Shown: positions 42,954 through 46,157 of the stretch, in pieces
Position numbering within the stretch: the stretch's first letter is position 1
How the letters are laid out: every line of letters begins with the position of its first letter
Source: Melioribacteraceae bacterium
GTDB lineage: Bacteria > Bacteroidota > Ignavibacteria > Ignavibacteriales > Melioribacteraceae
Direction of reading: 5' to 3'
Assembly: GCA_016342755.1 (NCBI GenBank)
Contig: JAEINS010000032.1
Coordinates: 1-46,157 of the forward strand
Length of the DNA stretch: 46,157 bases
Program-made: the position numbers and the translations under genes
Notes under the pieces: model-generated
Databases searched by the model: none
Seen by the model: only the letters and a program-made list of their open reading frames with translations
What the model was told of the DNA's origin: nothing

Positions 42954-44144
42954 ATGAACGTACCATTATTAGATCTTAAAGCGCAATATGCTACTCTAAA
43001 AAATGAACTTGATGAAGCTCTTATTAAAACAGCAGAATCTCAGTATTTTATTTTAGGACCTGAAGTAGTAAAACTTGAAGAAAATATTTGTGAATACCTT
43101 GGAGCAAAAAGTGCTATTGGTGTTTCTTCCGGAACTGATGCATTGTTATTAGCTTTAATGGGCTTGGATGTTGGTCCCGGCGATGAAGTTATTTGCCCGA
43201 CTTACTCTTTCTTTGCAACGGCCGGTGTAGTTTCAAGACTAAACGCTGTTCCTGTATTTGTAGATTCTGATCCGGTAACTTTTAACATGGATCCAAAAGA
43301 AATTGAAGCAAAAATTACTGATAAAACAAAAGTAATTATTCCGGTTCATCTATACGGACAAAGTGCCGATATGGACCCGATTATGGAAATTGCAAAAAAG
43401 CATAATCTTAAAGTTGTTGAAGACGGCGCACAGGCAATTGGTGTTCAGTATAAAGATGGTAAATCAGTAGGTACTATTGGTGATATTGGCTGTTTCTCAT
43501 TTTTCCCAAGTAAAAACTTAGGCTGTTTTGGTGATGGCGGTATGGTGGTTACAATGGATAAAGAACTTGGTGAAAAACTTCGTGTTCTGCGTGTTCATGG
43601 CGGCAAACCAAAATATTATCATAGCATGATTGGCGGTAACTTTAGATTAGATGCTATACAGGCGGCTGTATTAAATGTAAAACTTCCTCATCTCGATAGC
43701 TGGTCGGCAAAAAGAAGAGAAAATGCAGAGCTTTACACAAAACTATTTGTTGAAGCCGGATTAGCTGAAGGTGTTGGTGAAACTGAATTAAGTGAAAACA
43801 ACAAAGTACTTCTTCCAAAAGCAATCTATAAACCAAGCAATCATTCATCCATGCAATCATCCGGTTCTTCTAACTATCATATCTATAATCAATTTATTAT
43901 ACGTGTAGAAAAACGGGATGAACTAAAGCAGTTTTTGTTGGATAATGGTGTTATGTGCGAAATATATTATCCGGTACCTTTCCATAAACAAGGATGTTTT
44001 ACAGAACTTCCTTCAAGTAAAGATGCTTATCCGGTTGCTGATAAAGCTGCGGATCATTCATTAGCACTTCCTATCTATTCGGAACTGACTGATGAACAAA
44101 TTAAATATGTAGTTGATACAATTGCTAAATTTATTAATTCATAA
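42954..44144 (+). CDS. wbpE: PLP-dependent UDP-sugar aminotransferase (WbpE-like, DegT/DnrJ family)
   Basis: Transfers an amino group from glutamate to the 3-keto UDP-GlcNAc-uronate. DegT/DnrJ blocks are VPLLDLKAQYATLKNEL, GVSSGTDALLLAL, VEDGAQAIG and the PLP Lys (about 186) in FFPSKNLGCFGDGG. Around residues 295-303 the segment PSNHSSMQSS is unlike the family. The DNA under it (43838-43861) is six tetramers of the family B repeat, a 24-base in-frame insert. The rest is intact (396 aa, slightly longer than usual), so it may still be active. It completes the A, B, D, E gene set. Confidence 0.92.
   Translation: MNVPLLDLKAQYATLKNELDEALIKTAESQYFILGPEVVKLEENICEYLGAKSAIGVSSGTDALLLALMGLDVGPGDEVICPTYSFFATAGVVSRLNAVPVFVDSDPVTFNMDPKEIEAKITDKTKVIIPVHLYGQSADMDPIMEIAKKHNLKVVEDGAQAIGVQYKDGKSVGTIGDIGCFSFFPSKNLGCFGDGGMVVTMDKELGEKLRVLRVHGGKPKYYHSMIGGNFRLDAIQAAVLNVKLPHLDSWSAKRRENAELYTKLFVEAGLAEGVGETELSENNKVLLPKAIYKPSNHSSMQSSGSSNYHIYNQFIIRVEKRDELKQFLLDNGVMCEIYYPVPFHKQGCFTELPSSKDAYPVADKAADHSLALPIYSELTDEQIKYVVDTIAKFINS
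43838..43861 (-). repeat. Tetramer repeat, family B, inside the wbpE-like gene
   Basis: Six tetramers (minus-strand words GATG, ATTG, CATG, GATG, AATG, ATTG) match the intergenic family B arrays. The 24-base length is a multiple of both four and three, so the reading frame survives. Confidence 0.75.
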
Positions 44145-44192
44145 AAGCTTATCTGCCTGACTGTAAAAGGTTGGGCAGTTAAATTTAAAAAT

Positions 44193-44266
44193 GTATGATT
44201 GAATGGATGAACGATATCAGGGTATTTTAGACAAATACTATCATTCAGTCATACATCCATTCAGTA
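44193..44266. repeat. Tetramer element, family B, with inverted arms and no gene
   Basis: The left arm is six tetramers in register (GTAT, GATT, GAAT, GGAT, GAAC, GATA; 44193-44216). The right arm (44239-44266) is seven tetramers of the same family on the other strand. The arms pair with a slip of two units around a 22-base spacer. Confidence 0.75.
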
Positions 44267-44277
44267 TTTTTCTAATT

Positions 44278-44291
44278 TTAACCTCAATCTC
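44278..44291 (-). repeat. Short hexamer run, family A, minus orientation
   Basis: TTAACC TCAATC TC are family A words on the minus strand, placed directly after the family B right arm. Confidence 0.55.
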
Positions 44292-44399
44292 TTATATATT
44301 TGTACCTAGTTTCGTTTTTATATTACTTGGTCTTTAAAAAATCTAATTTGTTTTCTCTTACTCAATTCTTTATTTTCCAATTATAATTATGGAATTACA

Positions 44400-44813
44400 A
44401 TGAATCATAAAACTATACGCTGGCAGCAAAGATATCAAAATTTTTCCAGATCCCTTAGGTTATTAGATGAGGCTGTGGAAATTGAAAAGCCTTCTGATGT
44501 AGAAAAGGGAGGAATCGTTCAATTTTTTGAAGTTACTTTCGAATTAGCTTGGAAAACACTTAAAGATTACTTGGAATCTGAAGGTTACTTAGTTAAGTCG
44601 CCTAGGGAAACAATTAAACAAGCATTCCAAAATGAAATTATTAGAGACGGTGAAAGCTTGATGCAGGCATTAGATGATAGGAATTTAACAACACATATCT
44701 ATGATAATGAAACTGCCAATAGAATTGTTAATAAAATACAGACTAAATATTTCCCCCTTCTACTTGAATTAGATAGTTCACTAAAGAATATGCAAAATGA
44801 AATCAATCAGTAA
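44400..44813 (+). CDS. HEPN toxin-like protein (HI0074/HepT type)
   Basis: This nucleotidyltransferase substrate-binding family protein is all-helical with 137 aa. The family blocks are IVQFFEVTFELAWKTLKDYLESEG, PRETIKQAF, and the HEPN active-site pattern RNLTTHIY, an exact R-X4-H-X-Y. In characterised HepT/MntA pairs this is the RNase site, and the Tyr is AMPylated by the antitoxin. The stop lies 17 bases past the start of the MNT gene. Toxicity here is inference. Confidence 0.88.
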   Translation: MNHKTIRWQQRYQNFSRSLRLLDEAVEIEKPSDVEKGGIVQFFEVTFELAWKTLKDYLESEGYLVKSPRETIKQAFQNEIIRDGESLMQALDDRNLTTHIYDNETANRIVNKIQTKYFPLLLELDSSLKNMQNEINQ

Positions 44814-45120
44814 TAATTATGGGATTTCTGAAAAAAGTTATTCCCTGATTTTGGATTCTCTCAAAAATTGTGTTGAAATAAACAAGGCTGTTTTATTTGG
44901 GTCAAGAGCAACGGGCAACGCTAAAGAAGGATCGGATATTGATATTGCGGTATTTGGAGAAAGCTTAACAAATAAAGTTCTTGATAAATTAAAAACTGAG
45001 TTAAATGAGAATGAACCCATCCCTTATTTTATTGATATTTTAATTTATGATGACATAGAGAATAAAGAATTAAAAAACCATATCAGGGAAGAGGGGAAAA
45101 TTATTTTTGAACGTAAATAG
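44797..45120 (+). CDS. MNT minimal nucleotidyltransferase antitoxin (MntA type)
   Basis: A 107-residue minimal nucleotidyltransferase. The active site GSRATGNAKEGSDIDIAVFG is an exact GS-X10-D-X-D, with a third acid expected in YFIDILIYDD. In MntA-HepT systems this enzyme transfers AMP to the HEPN toxin and silences it. It overlaps the HEPN gene by 17 bases and is read in another frame, a common toxin-antitoxin arrangement. The pair interrupts the sugar locus between repeat blocks. Confidence 0.9.
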   Translation: MKSISNNYGISEKSYSLILDSLKNCVEINKAVLFGSRATGNAKEGSDIDIAVFGESLTNKVLDKLKTELNENEPIPYFIDILIYDDIENKELKNHIREEGKIIFERK

Positions 45121-45513
45121 AGACTGTAATATTTTTCATTCTTGATCTTAAATCATTCAGTCATCCATCTATTCTTTCATTCTTCTCACTCAGTCTCAAC
45201 CTCAGTCGGATCTTTTTTTTATTTAACTAACTTTTTTTTCTAAAATCACCTATTTTTGTACTACTATATTTTTAGTTTCTTAAAAGGATATTTGTGGAGT
45301 TTAATTTTATACCTTCCAAGAAGTTTAAAGCAAGTAAAAATTAAAAAGGTAAAGGTAACTGCGTTTGGAGCATGATTTAAGTATAAGACTTTTTAATTTT
45401 TCTGTAAACACAATTAAATATTGTAAAACTTGAGAATAAAGTGATCAGTAATGAGTGATCAGTGATCAGTAATGGGTAAAGAGTGAGAAGTGATCAGTAA
45501 AGAGTGATCAGTA
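45121..45513. other. Gene-less region with repeats between the MNT gene and the second four-helix-bundle gene
   Basis: No supported gene. It contains inverted tetramer and hexamer words (45153-45207), T-rich DNA, a possible 27-codon frame at 45292-45375 with a ribosome site but no recognisable product, and the heptamer array (from 45441). Confidence 0.55.
45153..45207 (-). repeat. Mixed tetramer (B) and hexamer (A) run, minus orientation
   Basis: Tetramers at 45153-45184 (minus-strand words GAAT, GGAT, GACT, GAAA) are followed by three hexamers at 45190-45207 (GACTGA, GGTTGA, GACTGA). The pattern repeats that at 44241-44291 in the same orientation, so the HEPN/MNT pair is bracketed by direct repeats. 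Confidence 0.7.
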
Positions 45514-45524
45514 ATGAGTGAATT
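45441..45524 (+). repeat. Heptamer array, family C (GTRANNA), left arm
   Basis: Twelve consecutive seven-base units in perfect register fit GT-A/G-A-N-N-A with only small departures (GTGATCA five times, GTAATGA or GTAATGG three times, GTAAAGA twice). The ATG of the four-helix-bundle gene (45514) lies inside the eleventh unit. Confidence 0.92.
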
Positions 45525-45876
45525 AAAGAATCATAAGGATTTAACTGTTTGGCAGACGAGTATCGATTTTGTGACTGATATTTATAAAACTACAAAATCA
45601 TTTCCGAAAGAAGAACTTAACGGTTTAACTAATCAGATTAGAAGAGCATCTGTCTCAATTCCTTCTAATATTGCTGAAGGTGCTGCCAGAAGAAGTAAAA
45701 ATGAGTTTAGACAATTTTTATATATTTCATTGGGAAGTTTAGCTGAGGTGGAGACACAACTGATAATTAGTTTAAATTTAAAATATATCACAAGTGAAGA
45801 ATTTAATCATTTGAACACAGTTATAATCTCAATTAGAAAAATGCTATTAGGCTTAATTAAATCAATTAACTATTAA
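45514..45876 (+). CDS. S23/IVP-type four-helix-bundle protein (copy 2)
   Basis: A second member of the four-helix-bundle family (120 aa). It shows KDLTVWQTSIDFVTDIY, LNGLTNQIRRASVSIPSNIAEGAARR and EFRQFLYISLGSLAEVETQL in the usual order. It is diverged from copy 1, so the two are not a recent duplication. The ATG is part of a repeat unit of the left heptamer array and no ordinary ribosome site precedes it. The stop lies four bases before the inverted right array. Function unknown. Confidence 0.88.
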   Translation: MSELKNHKDLTVWQTSIDFVTDIYKTTKSFPKEELNGLTNQIRRASVSIPSNIAEGAARRSKNEFRQFLYISLGSLAEVETQLIISLNLKYITSEEFNHLNTVIISIRKMLLGLIKSINY

Positions 45877-45880
45877 CTGG

Positions 45881-45915
45881 TCACTCATTACTGATTACTC
45901 GTTACTCGTTACTAA
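45881..45915 (-). repeat. Heptamer array, family C, inverted right arm
   Basis: Five heptamers in register (TCACTCA, TTACTGA, TTACTCG twice, TTACTAA) are the complements of family C words. They point opposite to the left arm and start four bases after the stop codon. Confidence 0.88.
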
Positions 45916-45983
45916 TTTGATCATTATCTTTGTCCTTATGGGACTCACTTGGCGGAGCTTTAAATGAAAGGCAGCAGTTATTA

Positions 45984-46023
45984 GTGAAGAGTGAACCGTG
46001 AAGAGTGAACAAGTAATGAGTAG
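45984..46023 (+). repeat. Further heptamer array, family C, plus orientation
   Basis: GTGAAGA, GTGAACC, GTGAAGA, GTGAACA, one extra base, GTAATGA, GTAG. Same family and orientation as the left arm at 45441. It may be the left arm of a neighbouring element that extends to the right. Confidence 0.75.
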
Positions 46024-46119
46024 CTTAGATTGATTTTCAATCTGAGTGATCTGTTGTTAGAATAGTAATTACATTTGAAATAAATATGTAATTGTCGGGC
46101 ACCATGTAGAAATAGTAAT

Positions 46120-46157
46120 GTCATTCTGATCCGGCAACTGACGGAGAAGAATCTTGT
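46120..46157. repeat. Dispersed intergenic repeat, cut by window end
   Basis: GTCATTCTGAT ... GAAGAATCTTGT is the form of a GTCATTCTGA / AGAATCTTGT repeat widespread between genes in related bacteria. Confidence 0.5.

Larger units (their letters stand above)
44145..44399. other. Gene-less repeat-bearing gap before the toxin-antitoxin pair
   Basis: No reading frame is supported. It holds a family B element with inverted arms (44193-44266) and a short inverted family A run (44278-44291), then AT-rich DNA with the HEPN gene's upstream region. Confidence 0.6.

Noticed and set aside
45292-45375. 27-codon frame starting TTG behind AAAAGGA
   Set aside because: Too short, no recognisable motif and not followed by a coupled gene. 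It may be the start of a lost gene, but this cannot be supported.
45441-45524. Regular short repeats that could suggest a CRISPR array
   Set aside because: Units are seven bases with no spacers, and no cas genes are in the window. Tandem degenerate words with an inverted partner are a different structure.

Overview
The window is low-GC bacterial DNA. Its gene content suggests the Ignavibacteria/Bacteroidota-Chlorobi side of the tree: lipoproteins with short MKK signals, HydE/HydG, a DUF3417-type glucan phosphorylase, many A-rich starts without a clear Shine-Dalgarno, and dispersed repeats of the kind common in those genomes. That placement is inference from content; no rRNA or complete tRNA gene is present.

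Layout. 1-2075 is a scar zone. Two IS3-family remnants face each other, a lipoprotein gene is cut by an IS end, a phage-type small protein follows, and the 3' end of a tRNA gene with its terminator marks the edge of a decayed integrated element. 2170-8301 is core-like: a PlsC-type acyltransferase, LD-carboxypeptidase, the [FeFe]-hydrogenase maturases HydG and HydE, a TPR lipoprotein and a DUF58 protein. 8443-16075 holds a porin-like protein and then a block read leftward: NamZ-type muramidase, Nudix hydrolase, Ndk, SucD, GatA, TatA, PssA and Psd. 16273-19856 is a rightward, tightly coupled chain (YbaB, RecR, methyltransferase, two lipoproteins, FtsX), one gene of which appears to start with ATT. 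19958-23873 is exopolysaccharide-related: an SLBB protein, a Wzc-type tyrosine autokinase and a UDP-glucuronate decarboxylase-like enzyme. 23928-26001 is groES-groEL read leftward behind a consensus promoter and a perfect CIRCE operator. 26131-30528 is an RND efflux pair. 30705-34919, read leftward, contains PlsY, an HtrA protease, a CheZ-like protein, a 54-residue membrane protein and an RlmG-like methyltransferase. 35217-38825 is glucan phosphorylase plus an unknown protein.

From 38944 to the end lies an accessory sugar-nucleotide locus. WbpA-, WbpB-, WbpD- and WbpE-like enzymes together would convert UDP-GlcNAc to the 2,3-diacetamido glucuronate derivative used in O-antigen or capsule. The locus is interrupted by a HEPN/MNT toxin-antitoxin pair and two S23/IVP-type four-helix-bundle genes.

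The most unusual structure is in 41386-46023. Arrays of very short degenerate words occur in three families: period 4 (about GNAT), period 6 (GRTTRA) and period 7 (GTRANNA). They point one way on the left and the opposite way on the right of each four-helix-bundle gene. The start codons of both genes, and the stop codon of one, lie in or at the edge of the arrays. Gene-less versions with the same inverted arms occur nearby, and one array sits in frame inside the aminotransferase gene. This looks like an undescribed repeat-bounded element resembling, by analogy, the 23S rRNA intervening sequences that carry S23 genes.
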